Of a stretch of DNA of 64,000 bases, positions 45,906 to 55,479 are shown piece after piece (position 1 is the first letter of the stretch; the number at the start of each line of letters is the position of its first letter). Source of the stretch: Pseudomonas sp. 10S4 (lineage in GTDB: Bacteria; Pseudomonadota; Gammaproteobacteria; Pseudomonadales; Pseudomonadaceae); contig NZ_CP133774.1 of NCBI RefSeq assembly GCF_034344865.1, positions 5,828,001 to 5,892,000 on the forward strand, written 5' to 3'. The notes beneath the pieces were generated by a model. That model did not search any database. It saw only the letters and a program-made list of their open reading frames with translations, and was not told the origin of the DNA. A program made the translations under genes and the position numbers.

Positions 45906-46946
45906 TTATGAACTGACCCGAAACGCCGTCGGGCTCATCCCGGTCCAGCGCTTGAACGCCCGGCGAAAGCTGCGCACATCGCTGTAGCCGACCTCCTCGG
46001 TGATCCGCTCGATCGACATCTCGGGGTTAGCCAACAGGCTCAGGGTCCGCGCCTGGCGCACTTGTTCCAGCAAGGTTTCGAAGGTCAGGGCATGTTCGGT
46101 CAGGCGTCGGCGCAAGGTGCGGCTGCTCATGTTCAGGTCGCCGGCAATCTTTTCGATGTGGCTGCCTTGGGTCAGGTCCCGGGCAATCGCCCGCTCCACG
46201 GCTTGAATCAGATCAATTTTCTGGTGAACCTGCGCCGCTTCCAGCTCCAGCAACTTGACGGCCTGACGCAACGCCAGCGAGTGATGGTTGGGCAGTCGCA
46301 CGTCCAGCCAGTGAGCGGCGATCACCATGCGGTTTTGCAGGCAACCAAAACGCACGTCCGGCCCGAGTAAACGCTCATATTCGGCGACGTAATCCGGCGC
46401 GGCATGGACGAACTCCACCGCCATCGGCTTGAAATCGGCCCCGACCAACGCCCGTCCGTACACCAGCAGGCTGGCGAAAAACTCCTCCACCGCAAACAAC
46501 TGCACCTCGGTAAACGGCAAGCGGCATTCGATATCGACAAACACCCGATCGCCCGCCTCCTCCACGCTCGACACCACGATGCCGCCGGAGGTGTGTTGAT
46601 GGCGGATGCCCAGCTCAAACGCATCGCGCAGGGTCTTGCACAGCGACAACACATGCCCGAGCAGCCCCAGGGTGCCAAGCACGTTCTGCGCGCCAACCCA
46701 CAAGCCCAGCCCGCGATTGGGCAAGACCTTGAGCGCGCGCTGGATCATCGCCACGGCCTGGCGGTAGGAAATACGCTGCGCCGGGTCCTGGAGATCTTCA
46801 AGGGTGAAGCCCAGCCCCCGGCAAAGGCTCTCGGGATTGACCCCTTTGAGCTCGGCGACTTCGGCCAGGGTTTGCAACAGGAATGGCGAAACCAGCGCCA
46901 GTTCGTAGGTAGGGTCGACGACTTTCATTGGCATGGGGCAAGACAT
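45906..46946 (-). CDS. AraC-family regulator, SphR-like
   Basis: A 346 aa AraC regulator with an N-terminal arabinose-binding-type domain (PF12625; LLQTLAEVAELKGVNPESLCRGLGF, ISYRQAVAMIQRALKVLP). The C-terminal double helix-turn-helix is HIEKIAGDLNMSSRTLRRRLTEHALTF and ERITEEVGYSDVRSFRRAFKRWTGMSPTAFR. It diverges from a SphA/phenol-degradation-type outer-membrane gene. In P. aeruginosa, SphR (AraC type) lies beside and activates sphA in response to sphingosine; the same layout here makes that the best guess. Start at 46946 or 46928. Confidence 0.88.
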   Translation of the reverse strand: MSCPMPMKVVDPTYELALVSPFLLQTLAEVAELKGVNPESLCRGLGFTLEDLQDPAQRISYRQAVAMIQRALKVLPNRGLGLWVGAQNVLGTLGLLGHVLSLCKTLRDAFELGIRHQHTSGGIVVSSVEEAGDRVFVDIECRLPFTEVQLFAVEEFFASLLVYGRALVGADFKPMAVEFVHAAPDYVAEYERLLGPDVRFGCLQNRMVIAAHWLDVRLPNHHSLALRQAVKLLELEAAQVHQKIDLIQAVERAIARDLTQGSHIEKIAGDLNMSSRTLRRRLTEHALTFETLLEQVRQARTLSLLANPEMSIERITEEVGYSDVRSFRRAFKRWTGMSPTAFRVSS

Positions 46947-47128
46947 CCCGGATCAAGCTGAATTCTTATTTTTTGTTACCGGTTATCTCGAGGAAAGTTA
47001 GCACAGGGTTTGACGACTGTCCGCAGAAGTCCCCCTATGTGGCCGCCAATACCCTGCCCGCCAAGGCCCGAACCGCTTATTTCTATGCAACGGCCCGCGC
47101 GGCCGGCGGTGCCTCCCTAACAATAATA

Positions 47129-48091
47129 ATGAGTACACCCATGAACCCGACCCGCACGACATTCTGCTTGCGACTGGCCGTCAGCCTGGCCGGCGTGTTC
47201 GCCATTCACTTGCAGGCCTTGGCCACCGAGGCCGGCGTGGACAATATCGGCCCTGGCACCGACGGTTTCTTCATGCTGCCGCTGGATGTGAACAGCCTTC
47301 CGGACAACATGGTGGCGTTCAACGTCTACTACAACCATTACAAATCCACCAAATTCCATATCAGTTCCCTCGGCGGCAAGGTGCCGGATGTCGATATCGA
47401 ATCAACCGCCGTGATCCCGCGCCTGGACTACCTGAGCCCGCTGCACGTGTTCGGTGGACGGTTAGCCGGTTACATCGCGCAACCCTGGCTCAAGCAGGAA
47501 GTCTCGGTGTTCGGCTTGCATGACACCCGTGAAGGCATGGGCGACACCACCGTTGCGCCGATCATTCTCTGGGACATGGGTAAAAACCTGACCCTCGGTG
47601 CCGCCGTGGAAGTCACCGTACCGACCGGCGAATACAGCTCTGATCGCCTGGCCAATACCAGCAACAATTTCTACACCTACAAGCCGCTGTTTTCCTTCAC
47701 CTGGCTGCCGACGGACAACACCGAGGTATCGATGAAGACGACGTACAGCTTCAACGAGAAGAACAAGGACACCGATTACAAATCGGGGCAGATTTTCCAC
47801 TTCGACTATTCCGCCAGCTACAAGATCACCGACGACCTGATGCTCGGGGTCAACGGCTACTACTTGAAGCAAACCACCGACGATAAACAGTTCGGCCGCA
47901 CCGTGCAGTTCAACGGCGAAGACGTGAACGACGGCGTGCGCGGCCAGGTGTTCGCCATCGGCCCGGCGCTGCACCTGACCTTCCTCAAGTACGCCAGCGC
48001 CGAGATTCGCTGGGCCAGGGAGTTTGATGTCGAGAACCGTCCGGAGGGCGACATGCTCTGGGCGAAGGTCAGCATTCCGTATGCGTTTTGA
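47129..48091 (+). CDS. SphA-like outer-membrane protein (Phenol_MetA_deg family)
   Basis: A 320 aa protein with a signal peptide (LAVSLAGVFAIHLQALATE) and a beta-barrel of the phenol_MetA_deg/SphA type. Marks are GVDNIGPGTDGFFMLPLDVNSLPDNMVAFN, LGAAVEVTVPTGEY and the C-terminal MLWAKVSIPYAF with terminal Phe for barrel assembly. Such proteins are outer-membrane channels for hydrophobic compounds. I took ATG 47129; ATG 47141 is as good, as neither has a strong ribosome site. Divergent from the AraC gene. Confidence 0.83.
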   Translation: MSTPMNPTRTTFCLRLAVSLAGVFAIHLQALATEAGVDNIGPGTDGFFMLPLDVNSLPDNMVAFNVYYNHYKSTKFHISSLGGKVPDVDIESTAVIPRLDYLSPLHVFGGRLAGYIAQPWLKQEVSVFGLHDTREGMGDTTVAPIILWDMGKNLTLGAAVEVTVPTGEYSSDRLANTSNNFYTYKPLFSFTWLPTDNTEVSMKTTYSFNEKNKDTDYKSGQIFHFDYSASYKITDDLMLGVNGYYLKQTTDDKQFGRTVQFNGEDVNDGVRGQVFAIGPALHLTFLKYASAEIRWAREFDVENRPEGDMLWAKVSIPYAF

Positions 48092-48112
48092 CCGGTTACC
48101 CACCAATCAATT

Positions 48113-48198
48113 GTGGGAGCGGGCTTGCTCGCGAAAGCGGTGTCACATTCAAAATTGATGTCGGCTGACCCACCGCTATCGCGAGCAAGCTCCCACAG
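48113..48198. repeat. REP pair
   Basis: Inverted REP pair after the SphA-like gene; the right unit is shortened (GCGAGCAAGCTCCCAC). Confidence 0.82.
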
Positions 48199-48410
48199 GG
48201 GACAGGTGTTCTTTTCGGCATCGGAAACCACCTACGGGCAAAGCAGCCATTTCAGGCCTTGCGCCGGTTGACTGCCCTGTCCTCACTCCCTATCCTCGCG
48301 CCTGTCACGACTCATTCGTGATCGGGTTTGACGGCCTGGCTTCAAATCTCAAGACGTATGGTTTCCTTAACTTTGCACGCGTACAACTTCGTCCGCAGCA
48401 AAGTCATATG

Positions 48411-48480
48411 GTGACTGTGCGTGGGGCACCTTCGGGTGCGCCGGGTGCTTGAGACCGGTCCGTCAACCTGCGCACAGTTG
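48411..48480 (+). promoter_or_regulatory. candidate structured RNA leader upstream of DUF3077 gene
   Basis: In the 340-bp leader before the DUF3077 gene, ACTGTGCG (48414-48421) pairs with CGCACAGT (48471-48478). Inside this stem lie a very stable GCACC-TTCG-GGTGC hairpin (48426-48439) and a CCGG...CCGG hairpin (48441-48458), giving a three-way junction. Outside it, TTTGACGGC occurs near 48329 and again near 48493, and GGTTTGACGG can pair with CCGTCAACC. It could be a regulatory leader or a small RNA. Folding was done by eye. Confidence 0.4.
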
Positions 48481-48539
48481 CCACCCATTCGTTTGACGGC
48501 GAGCAAGTGGTAACCCCTACTTTCTCAAGAGTTAAACCA

Positions 48540-48824
48540 ATGACCAACGCAACCACAAAATCCACCCCCTTCGCCCCCTGCGATCACGTTGACCACCACC
48601 TCTTCGCCGTTCAACCCGACATTCCACTCCTCGACGTCCTGGAACACGCTTGCGTCTATCTCAGCTGCGCCGAAGCCCTCGCCCATCAAGCCCCCACCGC
48701 CACCCGCCCGGAACACATCGCGTCATTACGCTGGGCCAGCAAGCACATGCTCGACACCGCGCGCTCACTGGTGCAAGCCTCCATCGACGGTTTGCATGCG
48801 GCGCAAGCGGGAGGTGAGGCATGA
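48540..48824 (+). CDS. DUF3077-family protein
   Basis: A 94 aa protein whose middle (VDHHLFAVQPDIPLLDVLEHACVYLSCAEALAHQ) fits DUF3077, a family almost restricted to Pseudomonas and of unknown function. It overlaps the next small gene by ATGA. No membrane segment or signal peptide. A possibly structured RNA leader precedes it. Confidence 0.8.
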   Translation: MTNATTKSTPFAPCDHVDHHLFAVQPDIPLLDVLEHACVYLSCAEALAHQAPTATRPEHIASLRWASKHMLDTARSLVQASIDGLHAAQAGGEA

Positions 48825-49087
48825 ATACGCATATGCCGATGACCAACAACGATGTCGATATTCCAGTGTTGATGGTCGCCACACAGGCGCCGTTGGATGT
48901 GTTGCACGGTAGCGCGGCCAGTCGTTTCCTGGCGGTGACGCAGATGATGGAGAGTTTGGCCAGTCTCGACATTACTCAGGCCAAAGGCGCTGATGTGCAG
49001 CAACTGGCGAATGCGGCGGCGATGCTGCTGCGTGATGGCTGTGATGTGATGGATGTGTTGGGGCGGCGGATTCGGGCGCGGGTTTGA
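48821..49087 (+). CDS. small DUF3077-associated protein
   Basis: An 88 aa protein, MNTHMPMTNNDVDIPVLMVATQAPLDVL and so on, with helical MMESLASLD and ANAAAMLLRDGCDVMDVLGRRI. Its start overlaps the DUF3077 stop by ATGA. It looks like a divergent relative of the DUF3077 protein (short acidic lead, then LDVLxxSAAS..., then a helical tail), so the pair may come from a duplication. Function unknown. Confidence 0.65.
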   Translation: MNTHMPMTNNDVDIPVLMVATQAPLDVLHGSAASRFLAVTQMMESLASLDITQAKGADVQQLANAAAMLLRDGCDVMDVLGRRIRARV

Positions 49088-49189
49088 CTGCTTGATTTGA
49101 TGTTGTTTGTGCTGACGTCTTCGCGAGCAAGCTTTGCTCCTACAGAGGAGCTGCGGTGTACGCGGAATTTGCGGACGGCGCCAATCTAC

Positions 49190-49279
49190 TGTGGGAGCGG
49201 GCTTGCTCGCGAAAGCGGTTTCACATCCCACATCAATGTCGACTGACACTCCGCCATCGCAAGCAAGCCAGCTCCCACA
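49190..49279. repeat. REP pair
   Basis: Inverted REP pair between convergent genes; a further half unit lies at about 49120-49142. Confidence 0.83.
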
Positions 49280-49283
49280 TTGG

Positions 49284-51553
49284 TTACACACGCGAACTGT
49301 CGGCGCGCAATACCTCATGCCAGCCCTTGCGCGCCAGTGGCAGGTGCAGCAGCCGCTGGCCCGTGGCGTTCGCCATGGCATTGCCCAACGCCGCAGCCAT
49401 CGGGCCCTGGACAATTTCTGCGGCGCCGAGGAATGCCTCACCCGGTTGGTCAAGCAGGTGCACTTCGACCTGCCGAGGCAGCGCCGGGAAACGGATGATC
49501 GGGTAACCACTCCAGTCATAACTGCGCACACCTTGCGGGTCGTATTCGACCTGCTCGTACAGCGTCCAACTGGCCGACTGGATGATCCCGCCTTCCACCT
49601 GATTACGCAGGCCGTCCGGGCTGACGATTTGCCCGACATCCACTGCGGTCACCACCCGATCGATCACCACTTCACCGGTCTGTCGCTGCACATGCAACTG
49701 CACGGCTATCGCGCAGTAGCCCATGATGTTCTTGTACCGGGCGAACGCGAAGCCGATGCCGCTCCCCGGTCCTGGAGCCTTGTGCGGCCAGCCGAATTCC
49801 TTTGCGACCCGCAAGATCACCGCCTGGGCCCGAGGATCAGTCAAATGCTGCAAGCGAAATTGCAACGGATCCTGTTGCGAGCGTGCGGCCAGTTCATCAA
49901 CGGCGGCTTCGATCGCGAACACATTGATGTGCGCGCCCAGGGAGCGCATTGCCGAGGTCCGGAAAGGCATTTTCAGCAGGAAGTTCATGTTGATCTGGCT
50001 GTTAGGGATGTCGTAAAGCGGCACTGCGTTGCGATCGCCATCCCCTTCAGGTTGAGCAATAGGCACCGAGGGCGCCGGTGCGAAGGGTTTTGCCAACAGC
50101 CATGCCGGCAACAAACGCCCGGCATTGACGATGCGTTCGTTGTGGGGGTGGTCCAGAGTTCGTACGTCCAGTTCTGCAATTTCCCCTGGGCGTCCAGCCC
50201 GGCGTCGAGTTCGGTCAGCATCGCAGAACTGTAGGGTTCCCAGAGATTTTCCTGCTCGCGCATCCATTGCACCCGCACCGGTTTACCCGGCATGGCCATC
50301 GCGATCAACGCGGCATCAGCGGCGGCATCGTCAGCACCGTTATGCCCGTAGCAGCCCGCTCCTTCGACATGAATACAACGGACCTTTTCAAGCGGCAGGC
50401 CGAGCAGTTCGGCGATGCCGGCGCGCAACGGGTAAACGCCTTGGGTGTGGGTCCAGACCGTCAACCCGCCAGCCTCGAACAAGGCCAGCGAACAGGAGGG
50501 GCCAATGGAGCCGTGCATCAGGTATTGCTTGGTCACCCGCGCCTTGTATTGATGCCCGGCCGACTGACTGACGGCGCCTTTGTTGCTCACCGGATAACGT
50601 CGTGCCGGCAGTTGGGTCAACAGTTCATGGATGTGTTGTGAGTCCGGCAACGGATTGCCCTCGGTCCAGCGCGCACTGGCGTAACCGGAACGCATGGCTT
50701 TGATCGCCTGCCACTCATCTTGTGCGACCACCGCCAGGTAGCTGCCATTACGCACCAGTTTGATAACCCCCGGCATCTGCTCAATGGCGCCCTGATCAAG
50801 TTCCAGTAACTGGGCGCCGCGTCTCGGCGGACGAATCACTCGGGCGTGCACCATGCCGGGCAGTCGCATGTCCTGCACATAACTGGCACCACCGCTGACC
50901 TTGCCCGGGATATCGATCCGCGGCAGCGAATGGCCGATCTGAGTGAACGTATCGGCGCTCTTGAGCGGCGAATCGGCAATCGCGTAACGGTGCAATTGCA
51001 CCCCCGCCACCGCTTGCACGTAGCTCATCGACAGTCCGCCGGTGCCATGGATCAACGCATCGCTGGTGCGAAGATCACCGACCTCCTGCTTCCATTGTCG
51101 CGCTGCCGACTCCAGTAGCAGCTGACGCACCTGAGCAGCGGCATTGAACAATGCCGTACCACTGTCGAAGATCGAGTGACTCCCGGCGGTGTAGCCCTCG
51201 TTAGGCGTCAGCGCCGTGTCCGCGGTCAGAAAACGAATCGAGCCAGGCGCGACATCCAGCCGTTCGGCCGCAATTTGCAACAGCGCCGTTTTGACCCCGG
51301 TGCCCAGCTCGACCTTGCCGGTGTAGACGGTAATGCCATCGCGCGCATCGATGCGAATCCAGGCATCCAGATAAGGATTGGTCTTCAAGCTGCCCGGCAG
51401 ATCCGGCGCCAGCACTGTGGTCCCGAGGGTGTCGACCTCGGTGTCGGCAAAAGCATGGCGAGCCCCCGGCACCAAGGCGAAACCCACCACCAGTGCGCCG
51501 TTGATGAGGAATGAACGTCGACTCTGATCCATGCCATCCACGATGATTTTCAT
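49284..51553 (-). CDS. molybdopterin-dependent hydroxylase large subunit (IorB-like), frameshifted
   Basis: The molybdenum-cofactor subunit, about 756 aa, of an isoquinoline 1-oxidoreductase/aldehyde-dehydrogenase-type hydroxylase. A twin-arginine signal (RRSFLINGALVVGFAL) points to export. Marks are GITVYTGKVELGTGVKTALLQIAAE, IGHSLPRIDIPGKVSGGASYVQD, HVEGAGCYGHNGADDAAADAALIA and GEAFLGAAEIVQGPMAAALGNA with the probable active-site glutamate near the end. The frame breaks at the G-run 50144-50148; one extra base joins YELWTTP to HNERIVNAGRLLPAWL. The ATG overlaps the [2Fe-2S] gene stop by ATGA. Confidence 0.88.
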
Positions 51554-52014
51554 AGCTTCACTCCGCTGGCGACCACGGATTTGATTGCCGCGAGGATCCG
51601 CACATGAGTGCCACAACGGCACAGGTTCGGCGCCATGTGTTCGCGAATCTGTTGCTCATCCGGCGTCGGATTCACCTCCAGCAAGGCCTGGGCACGCACA
51701 ATCATCCCGGCGATGCAGTAACCGCACTGCGCCGCTTGCTGCTCGATAAAGGCTTTCTGCAACGGGCCGGGCTGGTCGGCACTGCCGAGGCTTTCGACCG
51801 TACGCACCGGTTTCCCCGACGCGACCACCGCCGGCACCAGACACGAAAACACCGGTTTGTCGCCGAGCATCACCGTACAAGCCCCACACTGCCCCAGGCC
51901 GCAGCCATATTTGGCGCCGTTGAGTTCCAGGTGATTGCGCAGCGCGTAAAGCAGCGGCATGTCTGGATCGATGTCCAAGCGATGATCCTGGCCGTTGACG
52001 TTCAAGGTAATCAT
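51550..52014 (-). CDS. [2Fe-2S] subunit of molybdenum hydroxylase (IorA-like)
   Basis: A 154 aa protein with both [2Fe-2S] clusters of the xanthine oxidase family: GCGLGQCGACTV with a later FSC, and QCGYCIAGMI with LCRCGTH. It carries electrons from the molybdenum centre to the cytochrome. Stop and start codons overlap with both neighbours (ATGA), so the three subunits are made together. Confidence 0.93.
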   Translation of the reverse strand: MITLNVNGQDHRLDIDPDMPLLYALRNHLELNGAKYGCGLGQCGACTVMLGDKPVFSCLVPAVVASGKPVRTVESLGSADQPGPLQKAFIEQQAAQCGYCIAGMIVRAQALLEVNPTPDEQQIREHMAPNLCRCGTHVRILAAIKSVVASGVKL

Positions 52015-53287
52015 TTCGGCTCGCCTTCGCTGCGAATAGTTGTGACGGTTTTGTCCAGATTGGCCCACGGCCTGCCCGCGCAGCTTTGAGTGCGCAGATA
52101 CTGCGCGAGGGCAACGAGTTGCTGGTCGTCCAGGCTGTCGGCAAAAGCAGGCATGTAATGGCTGGAGGTGCCCGTGGACAGCGGGATGCCTTCGAGCACG
52201 GTCTTGATCAGGTTGCGCGGGTCGTCCGCCTGCAATGCCGAAGTCATTGCCAGGCCGGGGCGGCCATCGACAGCCCGCATAGGCGCACCGTCACCGTGGC
52301 AACTGGCACAGGCCCCGGCGAAAATGGCGGCGCCTTCACTGGCAAGCGGCGCTGCGGGCTTCAGTGCCTGGCAAGGCGGCGCCGGCGGTCCATCGACGGT
52401 GCGCTGCAAACTCAAGAGGTAATCAGCGATAGCCTGGACGTCGCTGATCGGTACTTGCGCCAGACTCAGGCTCACGGGGAGCATCGGCCCCGCCGCACCG
52501 CCATGCTCACTGGCGACTTCGCCGCGCAGGTACGCGACCAACTGCATCTGAGTCCACGGGTTCGCGGCTGTGGCCATTCCTTTCAGTGTCGGAGCGTGCC
52601 AGCCATCGACGATGCCACCGTTGAACAGCTCGCTGCCCTTCTCGCCGCCGATCAGGTTGAGTGGCGAATGGCACGAGGCACAATGCCCGGCGCCCTCCAC
52701 CAGATAACGCTCACGCGGTTCCAGGTCGCCGACTGCGCGGGATCGTCCTGCGGCGGGTCGCCGTGCAGGAACAGCAGGTTCCAGAAAGACACCAACGGGC
52801 GGAAATTCATCGGGAACATCATGTGATTGTCCGGCGCAACGGATCGCACCGGGTCGACGCTCATGAGAAACGCATAAGCATCGCTGATGTCTCGATCAGT
52901 CATTTTGCTGTAGTGCACGTAAGGGAATGCCGGATAGAGAAAGTGTCCATCCCGCGCAATGCCTTTGCGCATGGCCCGAGTGAAGGCGGCTTCAGACCAG
53001 CGGCCGATACCGGTGTCGCCATCCGGCGTGATATTGGTGGTGTACAACGTGCCGAACGGCGTCACCAGCGGCAAGCTGCCGGCCATGTAGGCACCTCCGG
53101 GGCGCGTATGGCAAACGGCACAATCACCTTGCTCGACCACTCGTGCGCCTCGGCTGGCACTGACCGCATCACTGACTGCTGGCTGCGTCAGCGGTGCGAT
53201 GGCCGGCCGCCACATCATCACGCCACAAAAGGCCAGACCGGCCACCACGACCAACAGCCCTGCGCCATAAAGTGTCCTGCGCTCCAT
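52011..53287 (-). CDS. tri-haem cytochrome c subunit, frameshifted
   Basis: A membrane-anchored c-type cytochrome of about 425 aa. An N-terminal helix (GAGLLVVVAGLAFCGVMM) is followed by three haem sites: CAVCH, CASCH and CASCH. It resembles the cytochrome partners of periplasmic aldehyde, alcohol and nicotinate dehydrogenases, passing electrons to the respiratory chain. The frame breaks near 52713; one missing base explains the change from WNR to GERYLVEGAGHCASCH. It is the first gene of the cytochrome-[2Fe-2S]-Mo operon. Confidence 0.88.
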
Positions 53288-53660
53288 CCTCTACCCCTTG
53301 CGTCTTGTGCTATTTCAGTGCGGCTCAACTCGCTCCGGGCCATTGCGCATGCCGAGACGCGCGGTGTTGCTGCTCGACGCCTCACGTTACGTAAAGGTTG
53401 CCGTTGGCAAAATCAGGTCGCTGCGCAACACAGCGTTGCGTGGGGCGCAACAGGCCGGTTTTCCAAGCGAATATCGAAAGGATAAATCTAGTAAGCGAGG
53501 CCGGATTTGTCTTGTACACCCGTGCTCACTGAGGGGCGCCAAGCCCCGTGGCCCGCGAGACACCGCAGGGGTTGAGAAATTATCGACAGGTGCTGGAGCC
53601 GCCGGATTAACTGAATCCCCAATCCCCTTCGGCAGCTCCTGCAGGGGGTCTGCGTTCAAC
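53288..53660. other. intergenic region upstream of cytochrome operon
   Basis: About 370 bp between the cytochrome gene start and the end of the LysR gene. It should hold the promoter of the molybdenum-hydroxylase operon. I see no convincing gene; the longer open frames are antisense or random. Confidence 0.45.
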
Positions 53661-54641
53661 TCAGGATTGGAACCACTCCCGCCGCTCGGCGAAGGTGTTG
53701 CGGATCAGTTGCGCAAGCATCTGCACTTCAGCCTCTTCGCCGGAGTCAGTATTCACAGCCAGCCATACCTGATGCTGCATCGGTTCGCTGAACAACCCCG
53801 GCAACGCAACAAGGCTACGATCGTAGCGGCTCATGTAACCGGGCAGCAGGCCAATGCAGGCGCTGCACCGGATCATGTCGAGCATCAATTCATAGGACTG
53901 CAACGTCACCACCCCCGCCAGGCGTTGCTCCACCAAATTGTTCCAGGGCCGAAAACTCTCGATCTGACGTTCATGCTGCCATTGCACCAACATGAAATCC
54001 GCCAGGTCATCGACGCTATCCGGCCGGGACGTGACCCGGGAATATCGCTTGGCGATGTGCGGCAAGTAGTTCAGTTGAGCGAGGTGCTGCGGTTCACTGG
54101 TGGCGAATGTCGGGCCGGGCAGCGGCGAATCCCCGGCCGCCAGCCACAGCACCACGTCGGCGCTGATGGTTTGCAGGGCGAGTTCACTGTCCAGCGAGAT
54201 GATCTCCAGGCGAATGCTGGCGTTGCGGCGCAGCAGCGCCACCAGGTCCCGGCCGAGGATGTCATGCAGCAACGACTCCGCCACGGCCAGGCGAATCGAA
54301 CGCTGTTCGACCACCGGCAACTTGCGTTCATGCGCCAGAGCAGTCAATTGCTCGTGCAACTGCTGACCGTCGCGGCTGAGGGTCAGGGCGCTGCCCTGGA
54401 AGCTGAACAGTGAACGTTGCAAACGCTCCTCCAGTTGCGCCAGCTGCTTGCGCAGCAGCGTCGCCCGGACATTGAGACTACGCGCAGCCTGCATGAAACA
54501 GCCGCACCGGGCACTGACCATGAAGTACTGTGCGACCTCGTCCTCGATCCCGGCAGCGAGCGCCAGCCAGGGACCAGGCGTATGCGGCGGTGAACGGTAA
54601 TCGGTAGTGCCCTGGCGTCCCGTGGACTCTATGAATGACAT
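53661..54641 (-). CDS. LysR-family regulator
   Basis: A regulator of about 326 aa. The helix-turn-helix is VAQYFMVSARCGCFMQAARSLNVRATLLRKQLAQLEERLQRSLF, preceded by an unusually long N-terminal extension of about 35 residues. An effector domain follows (RSIRLAVAESLLHDILGRDLVALLRR). The ATG at 54641 (MSFIEST) with GGGAGTC upstream was chosen. It lies upstream of, and in line with, the cytochrome-molybdenum operon, which it may control. Confidence 0.82.
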   Translation of the reverse strand: MSFIESTGRQGTTDYRSPPHTPGPWLALAAGIEDEVAQYFMVSARCGCFMQAARSLNVRATLLRKQLAQLEERLQRSLFSFQGSALTLSRDGQQLHEQLTALAHERKLPVVEQRSIRLAVAESLLHDILGRDLVALLRRNASIRLEIISLDSELALQTISADVVLWLAAGDSPLPGPTFATSEPQHLAQLNYLPHIAKRYSRVTSRPDSVDDLADFMLVQWQHERQIESFRPWNNLVEQRLAGVVTLQSYELMLDMIRCSACIGLLPGYMSRYDRSLVALPGLFSEPMQHQVWLAVNTDSGEEAEVQMLAQLIRNTFAERREWFQS

Positions 54642-54689
54642 CGATGACTCCCTGTCGATCTTTGTTTGGTTTAAAGCATGTGCTCCCCC

Positions 54690-54778
54690 TGTAGGAGGGA
54701 GGCTTGCCCGCAAAAGCGATGGTTCAGCCAACATCATCGCGGAATGTGATGACATCTTCGCGAACAAGCCCGCACACA
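54690..54778. repeat. REP pair
   Basis: Inverted REP pair of variant type (GTAGGAGGGAGGCTTGCCCGC and GCGAACAAGCCCGCACAC); the second unit is degenerate. Confidence 0.75.
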
Positions 54779-54805
54779 TTGGTCGGAGTCCTTCACCCTG
54801 CCTGG

Positions 54806-55285
54806 TTACAGTGCCGGAACCTCGTCTGCCGCCGCCTCGACGGTATCCGCCTGCGCCTGTAATTGCGCGGCGTTCTGGCTGTATTCACGCAGGTAAACGA
54901 TGAACTCCTGCAGCAAGCGATCCCACAATTCCAGATTGCCCTTCAGGTGTTCGGCACTCACCCCCGCAGCCACCACCACGTCCATTTCCATCACCAGGAA
55001 TTCCCCTTGCACCGATAACCGGGCAAACCGTCGCGAGGCATTCCACAGTTCCGCCAGCCCGGCCGGCAATTCGCCTTGCACGCGCAACGCACAGCTGAAG
55101 GTGAAGTCGACGTAGCTGCCCTGCTCTGTTGCCGGGTTGCCGAAACGCACGGCGTAGCCGATGCCCTGGCTGGCACTGAGCAGTTGCACGATGCCGTTCT
55201 GTTCGGTCTGGTTGACCCGGTAACCGGCGGCTTGCAGCACGTCGGTCAGGGATTGCGGCGATACGTGGCTGATCAATTGGGTCAT
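54806..55285 (-). CDS. YbjN-domain protein
   Basis: A 159 aa protein of the YbjN type (fold like type III secretion chaperones): VSPQSLTDVLQAAGYRVNQTEQNGIVQLLSAS, then YVDFTFSCALRVQGELPAGLAELWNASRRFARLSVQGEFLVMEMDVVVAAG. E. coli YbjN affects motility and stress responses. AAGGATG is six bases before the ATG at 55285; ATG 55294 is an alternative. Confidence 0.8.
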   Translation of the reverse strand: MTQLISHVSPQSLTDVLQAAGYRVNQTEQNGIVQLLSASQGIGYAVRFGNPATEQGSYVDFTFSCALRVQGELPAGLAELWNASRRFARLSVQGEFLVMEMDVVVAAGVSAEHLKGNLELWDRLLQEFIVYLREYSQNAAQLQAQADTVEAAADEVPAL

Positions 55286-55378
55286 GTGGTTCATCCTTGG
55301 ATTGAGTGAGCGAGCGCCGCCTGTGGCGCGTCGTGAAGCATAGACCGTTCTGCCACTTTGACACGGGACACCCATCCA

Positions 55379-55464
55379 CTGTGGGAGCCTGCTCGCGAAT
55401 GCGGTGGGTCATTCAGTATTGATGTGGCTGACAGTGCGCATTCGCGAGCAAGCTCGCTCCCACA
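55379..55464. repeat. REP pair
   Basis: Inverted REP pair; the left unit is shortened (GTGGGAGCCTGCTCGCG). Confidence 0.8.
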
Positions 55465-55479
55465 GGGATATCGCAAGTT

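Noticed and set aside
53298..54413. 371-codon plus-strand frame spanning the gap and the LysR gene
   Set aside because: Low-complexity and antisense to a LysR helix-turn-helix; no start context.
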